A DNA stretch of 7,931 bases from Legionellaceae bacterium. Its GTDB lineage: Bacteria > Pseudomonadota > Gammaproteobacteria > Legionellales > Legionellaceae. The notes below the pieces were generated by a model that saw nothing but the letters and a program-made list of their open reading frames with translations, had not been told where the DNA came from and did not search any database. The DNA is taken from the NCBI GenBank assembly GCA_947470005.1, contig CANISA010000064.1, forward strand, positions 1-7,931, written 5' to 3'. The stretch's first letter is position 1. Every line of letters starts with the position of its first letter. Shown here piece by piece: positions 1-6,549 of this stretch. The translations under genes and the position numbers were made by a program.

Positions 1-51
1 CGCGCAAAAGACTCAGGTAAACTATTATTCAAGCAATGGTTTGGTGGATAG
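1..51 (+). CDS. dacA: D-alanyl-D-alanine carboxypeptidase (PBP5/6 family), C-terminal end only
   Basis: The first 16 codons, in frame from base 1 to a TAG at 49-51, give RAKDSGKLLFKQWFGG. PBP5/PBP6-type carboxypeptidases end in a short amphipathic helix that holds the enzyme on the periplasmic face of the inner membrane; E. coli DacA ends in a comparable basic/aromatic stretch finishing in WFG. The match is short, but the next two genes are ybeD and lipB, which follow dacA in enteric gammaproteobacteria, and this supports the call. The rest of the gene lies outside the window, so the catalytic serine motifs cannot be checked. Confidence 0.68.
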   Translation, partial: RAKDSGKLLFKQWFGG

Positions 52-64
52 ATTAAAAAACCCC

Positions 65-337
65 ATGACGAGCCCTATAAATCAAAGCCTCATGCAATTT
101 CCCTGTGATTTTTCCATTAAAATCATCGGGAAAAACAGTGCATCATTCGAAGCAGACGTTGTGTCGATTGCCCGAAAACATTATCCTAACGTGGGCGATG
201 GTGATATTCGAAGCCAATTGAGCCAACAGGGTAAATACCGCTCATTCAACATCACCGTGCACGCAACCGATCAAACCACATTGGATGCCTTGTACCAGGA
301 ATTAACGAAACACCCGGATGCCAACATGGTGCTCTAA
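65..337 (+). CDS. ybeD: YbeD family protein (DUF493)
   Basis: This is a 90-residue cytosolic protein of the DUF493/YbeD family, a small ferredoxin-like fold often sitting between dacA and lipB; its molecular role is not settled. It aligns along its whole length with E. coli YbeD (87 residues): FPCDFSIKIIG near the start, the central QGKYRSFNITVHAT block (family GxYxSxxIxxxA) and the final ELTKHPDANMVL. An in-frame TTG at 41 lies inside dacA and would add eight residues absent from the family, so the ATG at 65 is chosen. No clear Shine-Dalgarno sequence precedes it, which suggests coupling to dacA translation. Its stop codon overlaps the lipB start (TAATG). Confidence 0.9.
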   Translation: MTSPINQSLMQFPCDFSIKIIGKNSASFEADVVSIARKHYPNVGDGDIRSQLSQQGKYRSFNITVHATDQTTLDALYQELTKHPDANMVL

Positions 338-942
338 TGATGATGATTCGGACCCTCGGGGTGCAGCCCTACCTCCCTATATGGGAAAAAATGAAACAAC
401 TTACCTGTACCCGTGGTGATGATACGCCCGATGAACTGTGGTTACTGGAGCACCCTGATGTCTACACACAAGGACAAGCAGGTAAAGCCGAGCATATTCT
501 AAATCCGGGCAGCATTCCGATTATCCAGACGGACAGAGGAGGACAAGTCACGTTTCACGGCCCCGGACAACTTATCGCCTATGTGCTCATGGATATCCGC
601 CGACGAAATCTTGGTATACGAACCCTCGTCTGCCAACTCGAACACGTGCTCATCACGTTGCTTGCAACACTGGACATCACGGCAAGCACACGTTGTGGTG
701 CTCCTGGCGTCTACGTGGGTGAAAAAAAAATTGCGTCCATCGGTTTACGTGTTAAAAATGGCTGCTCTTACCATGGAATTTCATTGAACGTCGCAATGGA
801 CTTAACCCCTTTTTCTGGCATCAACCCGTGTGGACACGCTCAGTTACACATGACACAGATCAAAGAACACACCCCAGAAATCAACATGCTACACGTGCAA
901 GCACAGTTTTCTCAGGCTTTTTTAACCCAATTTGGACCGTAG
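337..942 (+). CDS. lipB: Octanoyl-[acyl carrier protein]:protein N-octanoyltransferase LipB
   Basis: LipB moves the octanoyl group from acyl carrier protein to lysines of lipoyl domains (E2 subunits, GcvH) through a thioester intermediate, the first step of endogenous lipoate synthesis in the cytosol. The 201 residues carry the family hallmarks: TQGQAGKAEHIL (44-55), RGGQVTFHGPGQ (67-78), APGVYVGEKKIASIG (122-136) and SYHGISLNV (144-152). Catalytic Lys131 and Cys165 (INPCG) have the same 34-residue spacing as E. coli Lys135/Cys169. The start is one of three consecutive ATG codons (337, 340, 343); the first overlaps the ybeD stop by one base, so translation is probably coupled. LipA, which adds the sulfurs, is not downstream as it is in many relatives and must be encoded elsewhere if the pathway is complete. 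Confidence 0.97.
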   Translation: MMMIRTLGVQPYLPIWEKMKQLTCTRGDDTPDELWLLEHPDVYTQGQAGKAEHILNPGSIPIIQTDRGGQVTFHGPGQLIAYVLMDIRRRNLGIRTLVCQLEHVLITLLATLDITASTRCGAPGVYVGEKKIASIGLRVKNGCSYHGISLNVAMDLTPFSGINPCGHAQLHMTQIKEHTPEINMLHVQAQFSQAFLTQFGP

Positions 943-947
943 CGCGT

Positions 948-2945
948 ATGAATTTTTTCATGGAGTACATACAACCGTTCACTGATTGGCTGCATAACCA
1001 TTCAGAGTGGGCGCTGCTGTTAACCTTTCTCATTTCATTCGGCGAGTCCCTTGCTGTGATTGGCAGCATCGTCCCAGGCTCAGTCATCATGACCATGATC
1101 GGCATTCTAGCCGGCTCAGGCGTCATGAGAATCGATTTAACCCTTATCGCCGCGATATTAGGTGCCATTGCCGGAGACGGAGGTAGTTATCTTTTGGGCT
1201 ATGTCTTAAGCGATCGTTTGCTGTTGCTATGGCCGTTTAAAAGTCACCCTCAGTGGCTGAAATATGGCACAGATTATTTTGAGCGCCACGGGGGAAAAAG
1301 TATTTTCTTTGGGCGATTTATTGGTCCATTACGTTCCATCATCCCTGTTATTGCGGGCATGATGCGCATGCGTCGTGCTGAATTTCTCCTCGCGAATTCG
1401 ATTTCTGGCGTCGCATGGTCCATCGTTTACGTCGGACCTGGCATTTTAATTGGCACAGCAAGCGCCGAGCTCTCCGCAGAACATGCAACGCGTCTTTTTC
1501 TGCTGGTCATCGGACTCCTCATTGTGACCTGGTTGATAAGCATGAGCCTCAAGTGGGCATGGAATCACCTCAGCTTTTTCCTAGGTGAGAAATTGAACCA
1601 AGCATGGCGTAGCGCGCGCAACATTCATCCGCTCTGTCGTCTCATCAATCGATTGACACCACCGCATGAAATCAATCATGCGACGACAGCAGCGTTGGTT
1701 CTTTTATCATGTTTCTGCTTTTTTATATCCTTAAGCCTTATTCTCTGGATCATCAGTGGCCTGTCCCTTGCGTCCATCGACGCCCCCCTCTATTTTTTCC
1801 TACAAAGTTTGCGGACCCAACCTTTTGATGCGTTTTTTATTATCATGACCTTCTTTGTCAGCCCCTACCCACTGCTCGTGCTTATTGTTAGCGTTGCCTT
1901 GTTTGCAAGCTACGCGCGTGACTGGCGGGCCTTACGTTATTGGATAAGCTTGAGTGCCACATGCACCTTCTTGGCCGTGTGCCTCAATGCATTCATCGCT
2001 CTGCCTCCGGCAGATGAGTTACTGATGAATCAGCCCGCTCCCCTCTTCCCTGCAGGCGGACTAGCCCTCGCTACGGCATGTTTTGGATTTTTATTACTCA
2101 AGCTAAATACCTATTCACGCCCCGGTATCGCACGAGCGCTTCGGCTCACGCTCATCTGCCTCTTGCTATTAACAGGCACAGCACTCCTTTATTTAGGTGA
2201 CAATTGGGCCAGTGGTGTTGTTGCCGCCTACGGAATGGGGCTATCTCTGTGCCTTATGCATTGGGTCTTGTATCGACGCGACGACAACAAGCCCATACCC
2301 GCCCCCTTCGCCATGATAACATCCCTACTCCTCTTCGCGTGTACCGCCGTCGGCGTCGCATGCATTGAATTTAGATCAATGCTTCATGAGCATTCGCCTT
2401 ACCCTCAACAATACGTCCTCACCCACCATGCGTGGTGGAATCAACGTCAGCCCCTCCTCCCCCTCTACACGACCAATCGCCTAGGGCGACCCATCGGGTT
2501 ATTTAACATTCAATACTTAGGCACGATAAATACATTCCAAACTGCGCTGGAATCCCATGGCTGGAAAAAGCAATCCACGTCAATGTTGCAAGCCTTTCTT
2601 TTACGAGCAGGGACTGAACCATCTAAACAAAATGTTATACTAAAAACACAATTTTACTTGAGTAAAAAACCCATCCTCACCATGACGTATGGCTCCTCGG
2701 AAGGGGAACCGTCACTCATCTTAAATCTATGGCGCTCCAATTATCACCTCATCAACCATCAGCAACCTCTTTGGATAGGGCGTCTCCAACCTTATCGTCC
2801 ACTGACGTCCACTCAAACACACCAGCACGCGGCCGCGCTCCTTCAGCCATTACTCTCAGCGCTGGGCGATTTTGAAACAAACACACGACCGTTACCGAGT
2901 AACCCATCACAAGCCTTGCTGATGATTAAAGAAACGATAAAATAA
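948..2945 (+). CDS. LssY-like membrane protein: DedA module, degenerate PAP2 module, LssY_C-like tail
   Basis: This is a 665-residue polytopic inner-membrane protein. Residues ~1-205 are a DedA/VTT domain, a family with proposed lipid-flipping or transport roles. They include FGESLAVIGSIVPGS (31-45), GAIAGDGGSYLLGY (72-85) and the re-entrant FFGRFIGPLRSIIPVIAGM (120-138), with acidic Glu33/Asp77 and Arg123/Arg129 present. Residues ~240-450 have about six hydrophobic spans and the layout of a PAP2 lipid phosphatase, but the three catalytic motifs are gone: PAGG (368-371) stands where PSGH is expected, LGDNW (416-420) replaces LGxHW, and no KxxxxxxRP motif is seen. After a last span (~453-475), the soluble tail (~490-665) resembles the LssY C-terminal domain (LYTTNRLGRPIGLFNIQYLG). 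The ATG at 948 lies 5 bases after lipB. The frame extends upstream into lipB to 828, but that part has no DedA character. The substrate is unknown. Confidence 0.83.
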   Translation: MNFFMEYIQPFTDWLHNHSEWALLLTFLISFGESLAVIGSIVPGSVIMTMIGILAGSGVMRIDLTLIAAILGAIAGDGGSYLLGYVLSDRLLLLWPFKSHPQWLKYGTDYFERHGGKSIFFGRFIGPLRSIIPVIAGMMRMRRAEFLLANSISGVAWSIVYVGPGILIGTASAELSAEHATRLFLLVIGLLIVTWLISMSLKWAWNHLSFFLGEKLNQAWRSARNIHPLCRLINRLTPPHEINHATTAALVLLSCFCFFISLSLILWIISGLSLASIDAPLYFFLQSLRTQPFDAFFIIMTFFVSPYPLLVLIVSVALFASYARDWRALRYWISLSATCTFLAVCLNAFIALPPADELLMNQPAPLFPAGGLALATACFGFLLLKLNTYSRPGIARALRLTLICLLLLTGTALLYLGDNWASGVVAAYGMGLSLCLMHWVLYRRDDNKPIPAPFAMITSLLLFACTAVGVACIEFRSMLHEHSPYPQQYVLTHHAWWNQRQPLLPLYTTNRLGRPIGLFNIQYLGTINTFQTALESHGWKKQSTSMLQAFLLRAGTEPSKQNVILKTQFYLSKKPILTMTYGSSEGEPSLILNLWRSNYHLINHQQPLWIGRLQPYRPLTSTQTHQHAAALLQPLLSALGDFETNTRPLPSNPSQALLMIKETIK

Positions 2946-2952
2946 GGAAGGC

Positions 2953-3738
2953 TCACGCCCCCAGCTGTTTAGCTCGCTCATAAGCCGCGTGAATGGCCTC
3001 AATGATGATCGCATCAAACCCTTGGCTCTGAAATACATCAATGGCTGAGGCTGTTGTTCCTCCCGGAGAGGTCACCTTCTTTCTTAACTCACTGAGTTCA
3101 AGGTCGCTATTCTTAGCTAGCTCAAGTGCTCCCGTGAGCGTCTGCATGGCGAACGGTTTAACCACACCTTCAGGCAATCCTAATTGTGTACCGGCGCGAA
3201 TCATTGCTTCAAGAAAATAAAATAAATAAGCGGGACCACTGCCAGATAAGGCGGTCATGCGATCCATGTCGCCCTCATGCTCCATCCAAGCAATCATTCC
3301 CCCACATTGAAATAAGGCTTCCGTCTCTTTTTTTTGTTTTGCGGTGACGCACGCATTAGCAATCAATGGTGTGGCTCCTTTGCCGACAGCAAGGGGGAGA
3401 TTTGGCATGCTGCGAACAATAGCTTGGCTAGAACGACAATATCCTGCTAAACGAGACAAACTTAACCCTGCAACAACAGAAATTAATAAAGAATCAGTAG
3501 GAAGTGTAGGGCCAATTTGCTTCAATACGTCCACTGCCTGTTGCGGTTTAACAGCTAATACAATGAGATTACGCTGTGTTATAACCGCCAGGTTGTCATC
3601 GTGCGTCTGTATCCCATCCTGTGTCACGCCTATCGAGAGCGATGGAGCCGCAGCAGCTATTTCATAATAAGGGTTTTTTATCACATGCTGAGCAATCGCG
3701 CGCGCCATGTTGCCATAACCGATGAAACTAATTTTCAT
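2953..3738 (-). CDS. proC: Pyrroline-5-carboxylate reductase ProC
   Basis: ProC reduces 1-pyrroline-5-carboxylate to proline with NAD(P)H, the last step of proline synthesis, in the cytosol. The 261-residue product has the family's usual length. The Rossmann loop GYGNMA is at 7-12, LAVKPQ at 61-66, RSMPNLPLAVGKG at 109-121, ALSGSGPAYLFYF at 163-175 and the signature VTSPGGTTASAI at 222-233. An upstream in-frame ATG at 3777 would add 13 residues before the glycine-rich strand, so the ATG at 3738 is chosen. It has a good Shine-Dalgarno (GAGGGAG, about 5 bases before the ATG), which lies inside the last codons of the upstream chimeric frame, whose TAA ends 2 bases before the start. This is an arrangement for coupled translation. 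The gene converges on the LssY-like gene with only 7 bases between stops and no hairpin terminator visible. Confidence 0.95.
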   Translation of the reverse strand: MKISFIGYGNMARAIAQHVIKNPYYEIAAAAPSLSIGVTQDGIQTHDDNLAVITQRNLIVLAVKPQQAVDVLKQIGPTLPTDSLLISVVAGLSLSRLAGYCRSSQAIVRSMPNLPLAVGKGATPLIANACVTAKQKKETEALFQCGGMIAWMEHEGDMDRMTALSGSGPAYLFYFLEAMIRAGTQLGLPEGVVKPFAMQTLTGALELAKNSDLELSELRKKVTSPGGTTASAIDVFQSQGFDAIIIEAIHAAYERAKQLGA

Positions 3739-3740
3739 GC

Positions 3741-4073
3741 TTACTCCCTCACTTGGCCTTGACCCCAAACAATCCATTTATAACTCGTCAATGCATCCAG
3801 ACCCATGGGACCCCGTGCGTGTAATTTTTGTGTGCTAGTGCCTATCTCAGCACCCATGCCAAATTGCCCCCCATCCGTAAATGCAGTCGACGCATTAACA
3901 TACACAACCGCCGCATCCGCACGCTGCGAATAATATTCTGCGTTGAGTTGCTGAGGCACATCCACGCCAGGAATAGCACGGTTACGCGTGAGGGGCGCCA
4001 TGACAACTCTGTTTCTTAGCGTCAGACCGCCCAGATTAACGGGCGTAAATAAAATGGAGGAGTCAAGGCTCAT
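3741..4073 (-). pseudogene. In-frame chimera: Old Yellow Enzyme N-terminus joined to ProA C-terminus
   Basis: This 110-codon open frame consists of two unrelated enzyme fragments. Residues 1-~52 match the N-terminus of NemA/OYE flavin-dependent alkene reductases (LFTPVNLGGLTLRNRVVMAP, then AEYYSQRA); these enzymes are ~360 residues. Residues ~54-110 match the end of gamma-glutamyl phosphate reductase ProA (VVYVNASTAFTDGG, then STQKLHARGPMGLDALTSYK); ProA is ~417 residues. The join falls at RADAA, about bases 3912-3920, where OYE has QRASAG and ProA a xDAAVVYVNAS-like sequence. The OYE barrel with most FMN and substrate residues, and the ProA NADPH-binding and catalytic-cysteine regions, are absent, so neither activity is expected. 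The start ATG (4073) has a weak AAGAG about 8 bases upstream. The ProA tail runs into proC with a 2-base gap, pointing to an ancestral proA-proC operon. An assembly mis-join is the main alternative. Confidence 0.85.
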
Positions 4074-4104
4074 TGTTTTCTCTTTTTATGGTTGAACAGA
4101 TCAT

Positions 4105-4133
4105 CTGAAGATAAGCATATCATGGTCTATACT
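4105..4133 (+). promoter_or_regulatory. Candidate sigma70 promoter for the aminotransferase gene
   Basis: A TATACT box (4128-4133, five of six consensus bases) lies 17 bases after CTGAAG (4105-4110, a weak -35). The predicted start, near 4140, leaves a leader of about 30 bases before the ATG at 4173, which has a clear AGGAG (4161-4165) with 7-base spacing. The elements overlap those of the opposing promoter. The call rests on motif matching only. Confidence 0.4.
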
Positions 4134-4136
4134 CAA
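4108..4136 (-). promoter_or_regulatory. Candidate sigma70 promoter for the OYE-ProA chimera and proC
   Basis: Read on the minus strand, TTGAGT (4131-4136) and TATCTT (4108-4113) are spaced by 17 bases, each matching four of six consensus positions. Transcription would begin near 4101 and run through the chimeric frame into proC. In effect proC would be driven by the former promoter of the Old Yellow Enzyme gene. The element overlaps the aminotransferase promoter face to face, so the two may exclude each other. Motif evidence only. Confidence 0.35.
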
Positions 4137-4172
4137 CCGTAGAGATTCTATATTCAAGCGAGGAGCTATATT

Positions 4173-5339
4173 ATGGACTTCATGCCATCTCAGCGAGGTG
4201 CGACACCTTCAATTGTTGAAAAACTTGCAAAGCTTGCGTGTGAATTAGAAACAAAGCAAGGTAAAAAAATTATTCGACTGCAAGTTGGACAACCCAGTAC
4301 TGGGGCTCCGAAAGCAGCCCTTCAAGCCGCTATCAAGGCAATCAATCAATTGCCGTTAGGTTACACCCAGGCAGCGGGTATTACTCCCTTAAGGCAGCGA
4401 CTTGCTCAACATTATCTTGAACAATACGGCGTACACGTTGATCAAAATCGTATTATTGTGAGCATCGGTGCGTCTGGCGCCATGATTTTGGCTATCGTTG
4501 GATGTTTTGATGTAGGGGCCCGAATCGGGCTACCCATGCCGTTTTATTCCGGTTATCGCCATGCCCTAGGTACACTCGGCATTCACTGTGTACCCTTCGG
4601 AACATCGAGTAAGCATAAGTATCAACCCACCGTTCAAGATATTGAGAAGATCCCAGGTGGAATTGATGGCTTAATTATTGCAAGCCCAGGAAATCCAACG
4701 GGGTCGATGCTAAGTCCCGCTGAGCTTAACGCGTTAGCAACGTACTGCCAAACAAAAAAAATTCGCTTAATTTCCGATGAAATTTATCATGGCATTACCT
4801 ATCAAAAAAACGTACCTGCTGCGAGTGCCATTCAATTTTCACAAGAGGCCATCGTGGTTAATAGTTTTTCCAAATACTACTCGATGCCAGGTTGGCGCTT
4901 AGGATGGATGGTTGCACCCGATTACCTGGTCGAACCATTGATTAATTTGGCCCACAATTTGTATCTATCTCCACCGGCCCCGTCTCAATATGCAGGGCTA
5001 GCGGCACTTGATTGTCGTGAAGAACTAGACCAAAACGTCATTCATTATGCGCACAACCGAGATATTTTGTTACGCGAACTGCCTCAAGCAGGATTTGATC
5101 AATTCATGGCGCCTGATGGTGCTTTTTATTTTTATTGTCATGTTGACCACATGGGATCGGATAGCATGAAATTTTGTATCGAGGCATTACATGAATGTGG
5201 GGTTTTAATGTCACCCGGAATTGATTACGACCCCACTCACGGACATAAGTTTGTCCGTATGTCTTACGCTGGAAGCACAGAAGATATCGAAGAGGCCATG
5301 GATCGCCTCAAGAAGTGGGTCCAAATGAAAAAAAGTTAA
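4173..5339 (+). CDS. Pyridoxal phosphate-dependent class I/II aminotransferase
   Basis: This 388-residue cytosolic fold-type I aminotransferase transfers an amino group between an amino acid and a 2-oxo acid; the substrate cannot be read from sequence alone. Landmarks in order are: LQVGQPSTGAP (36-46), GYTQAAGITPLR (63-74), SIGASGAM (97-104) for phosphate binding, the SPGNPTG loop (171-177) with Asn174, SDEIYHGITY (201-210) with Asp202 and Tyr205, NSFSKYYSMPGWRLGW (230-245) with the PLP Schiff-base Lys234 and phosphate-binding Arg242, and FVRMSYAGS (360-368) with Arg362 placed for the substrate carboxylate. The length and all key residues fit an active aspartate/alanine aminotransferase-like (subgroup I-gamma) enzyme. 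The start is supported by AGGAG with 7-base spacing. It is transcribed divergently from the chimera-proC unit. No hairpin terminator follows; an IS remnant begins 25 bases later. Confidence 0.93.
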   Translation: MDFMPSQRGATPSIVEKLAKLACELETKQGKKIIRLQVGQPSTGAPKAALQAAIKAINQLPLGYTQAAGITPLRQRLAQHYLEQYGVHVDQNRIIVSIGASGAMILAIVGCFDVGARIGLPMPFYSGYRHALGTLGIHCVPFGTSSKHKYQPTVQDIEKIPGGIDGLIIASPGNPTGSMLSPAELNALATYCQTKKIRLISDEIYHGITYQKNVPAASAIQFSQEAIVVNSFSKYYSMPGWRLGWMVAPDYLVEPLINLAHNLYLSPPAPSQYAGLAALDCREELDQNVIHYAHNRDILLRELPQAGFDQFMAPDGAFYFYCHVDHMGSDSMKFCIEALHECGVLMSPGIDYDPTHGHKFVRMSYAGSTEDIEEAMDRLKKWVQMKKS

Positions 5340-5364
5340 CTTATAACTCTAGCATCTGAGGTAA

Positions 5365-5526
5365 GACTTCATCCGCAGCGTAAGAACATCTAATTTAGCT
5401 GAGCGGATGAATGAAGAAATACGCCGACGGGAGCGTGTTATACGCATATTCCCTAATGATGACGCAGTGATGCGCCTCATTGGATCGTTGCTTGCTGAAA
5501 AATATGATGAGTGGCAAGCATCGTAA
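5365..5526 (+). pseudogene. C-terminal remnant of an IS256-family (mutator-type) transposase
   Basis: A 53-codon stretch in frame between stops at 5362 and 5524 translates to a piece with the C-terminal signature of IS256-family transposases: RTSNLAERMNEEIRRR (family RTTNxxERxNxExRRR), then VIRIFPNDDAVMRLIGSLL (family VxxIFPNxxSxxRLxxALL), and finally EKYDEW. Complete transposases of this family are about 400 residues with a DDE catalytic core, so only the last eighth is left, without a usable start codon. It lies just downstream of the aminotransferase gene on the same strand. Stop codons (TAATAG) end it about where the family normally continues a few more residues. It marks an old insertion that has decayed. 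An antisense open frame over it (5349-5594) is a shadow. Confidence 0.75.
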
Positions 5527-5677
5527 TAGCCTGTTATTGCATTAACTGGAAGTGCGTCTAATTGGAACCAATTTGAAAGAACGATCATATGCACATCCTG
5601 TCAATATGAAGACGAGTTTAACTTTCCATAAATAGATTATAGTCTACTTCAGCAAAGATGATTGACTGCAAACGTCT
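5527..5677. other. Gap between the IS remnant and queF; no gene seen
   Basis: Together with the IS remnant this forms the 338-base stretch (5340-5677) that lacks an intact gene. I see no convincing frame, RNA gene or classical terminator in it. It holds a 6-bp inverted repeat AATTGG/CCAATT with a 2-base loop (5560-5573) and an AT-rich near-palindrome TAGATTATAGTCTA (5632-5645), neither followed by a T-run that would make a strong terminator. Part of it may be decayed IS sequence or the IS end, but I could not identify an end repeat. Confidence 0.45.
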
Positions 5678-6520
5678 CTATTGCCGGCACAACCTAATAT
5701 TGGGTATATCTGATGGCGCGATGGGTTTGCTCGATCGGCATGAATTAATATCCAGGCCTCCTCTACGGGTTGAGCGGCCATAAACAGTCAGCTCATCTGG
5801 ATGACATCGATCGTTAATTTGCATAAAAATTTTCTCGATGCATTGTTCATGAAACTCATTGTCATTTCTAAAAGAAACCAAATAACGCAAGAGGCCTTCA
5901 TGGTTGATCTTGTTTCCCTTGTAGGCTATCTGCACACTGCACCAATCCGGTTGATTGGTCACCAGGCAATTTGACTTAAGAAGATCGGAGCACAGCGTCT
6001 CTTCAACACGCGTTTGCTCTGTTTTCAAAAAAGAAGGCTCGGTATGGTACATCGAACATTCAATATCGAGTGTATCTAAATAAATGCCACTTAACCGAGG
6101 AATTAATTTTTCATATTTAAAACGGTCCAGAGGAATAATATTAACCGTTATATAAGAGCCATCCAATTGTGCGCTAAGATCATTCGTGATTGTTTTTTCT
6201 AGTGTATCCAGATCAGGAAAGTTCGTGTTATTCAGCGAGTTGAAATACAGTTTCATGGATTTTGATTCGATGATATTTTTTGAGTCACATCCATAAATAA
6301 TTTCGGCTACCGCAACAATGGGTTTACCTTTGTTGTTTAACCAGGAGACCTCATAATGATTCCAAACATCATAGCCAAAAAAAGGAAGCGAGTTTATTAT
6401 CCCTATCTCATTCCGTCTCAATTGTCGGGAGATAGGAAATAGTTTGCCCGGGTTATAATGACTATCGTATTGCGTATCTTTGCCCAGTTTGGAGTGTTCT
6501 GGGGTCGTGTGGTGGGTCAT
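5678..6520 (-). CDS. queF: NADPH-dependent 7-cyano-7-deazaguanine reductase QueF (long form)
   Basis: QueF reduces the nitrile of preQ0 to the aminomethyl group of preQ1, with two NADPH, in the cytosolic pathway to the tRNA wobble base queuosine. At 280 residues this is the long bimodular form of gammaproteobacteria (E. coli 282). Visible motifs are: LPFFGYDVWNHYEVSWLN (45-62), the substrate-binding IIESKSMKLYFNS (83-95), VEETLCSDLLKSNCLVTNQP (172-191) with the nucleophile Cys185 that forms the thioimide, PDW with Asp192, LLRYLVSFRNDNEFHEQC (210-227) with His224/Glu225, and STRRGGLDIN (250-259). The frame is open from 6550, but that ATG lies in the predicted -10 box and adds residues absent from the family. 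The ATG at 6520, with AAGAG 8 bases upstream, fits better. It appears to be a single-gene unit. Confidence 0.95.
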   Translation of the reverse strand: MTHHTTPEHSKLGKDTQYDSHYNPGKLFPISRQLRRNEIGIINSLPFFGYDVWNHYEVSWLNNKGKPIVAVAEIIYGCDSKNIIESKSMKLYFNSLNNTNFPDLDTLEKTITNDLSAQLDGSYITVNIIPLDRFKYEKLIPRLSGIYLDTLDIECSMYHTEPSFLKTEQTRVEETLCSDLLKSNCLVTNQPDWCSVQIAYKGNKINHEGLLRYLVSFRNDNEFHEQCIEKIFMQINDRCHPDELTVYGRSTRRGGLDINSCRSSKPIAPSDIPNIRLCRQ

Positions 6521-6549
6521 AGGGTCTGCTCTTGTTCTACGATAAGGCA

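Larger units (their letters stand above)
4087..4141. repeat. Inverted repeat bracketing the divergent promoters
   Basis: GGTTGA (4090-4095) and TCAACC (4133-4138) are exact inverse complements. With flanking bases they fit TAYGGTTGA on both strands, and the arms enclose both promoter candidates. A second, perfect short palindrome, CAGATCATCTG (4097-4107), lies just inside the left arm. Either could be an operator for a regulator acting on one or both divergent genes. The length is too small to exclude chance. Confidence 0.35.

Noticed and set aside
581..787. 68-codon open frame inside lipB, + strand
   Set aside because: It lies wholly within the well-supported lipB gene in another frame and its translation resembles no protein family I know.
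828..947. Upstream extension of the LssY-like frame into lipB (40 extra codons)
   Set aside because: The added stretch is hydrophilic, overlaps lipB by 115 bases and has no DedA similarity; the DedA domain begins right after the ATG at 948.
881..1168. 95-codon open frame on the minus strand opposite the lipB end and DedA start
   Set aside because: It is antisense to two recognised genes and shows no motif.
2983..2999. Short AGCT/AGCT hairpin near the proC 3' end as a terminator
   Set aside because: It lies inside the coding region, has a 4-bp stem and is not followed by a T-run on the minus strand.
3344..3667. 107-codon + strand frame over proC
   Set aside because: It is the antisense shadow of the strongly supported proC gene.
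3828..4019. 63-codon + strand frame over the OYE-ProA chimera
   Set aside because: It is antisense to a frame whose two halves both match known families.
5335..5352. AGTTA/TAACT inverted repeat just at the aminotransferase stop, as a terminator
   Set aside because: The stem is five mostly A-T pairs with no following T-run, too weak for an intrinsic terminator.
5349..5594. 81-codon minus-strand frame between the aminotransferase gene and queF
   Set aside because: It is antisense to the IS256-family remnant, whose plus-strand translation is recognisable; the minus translation is not.
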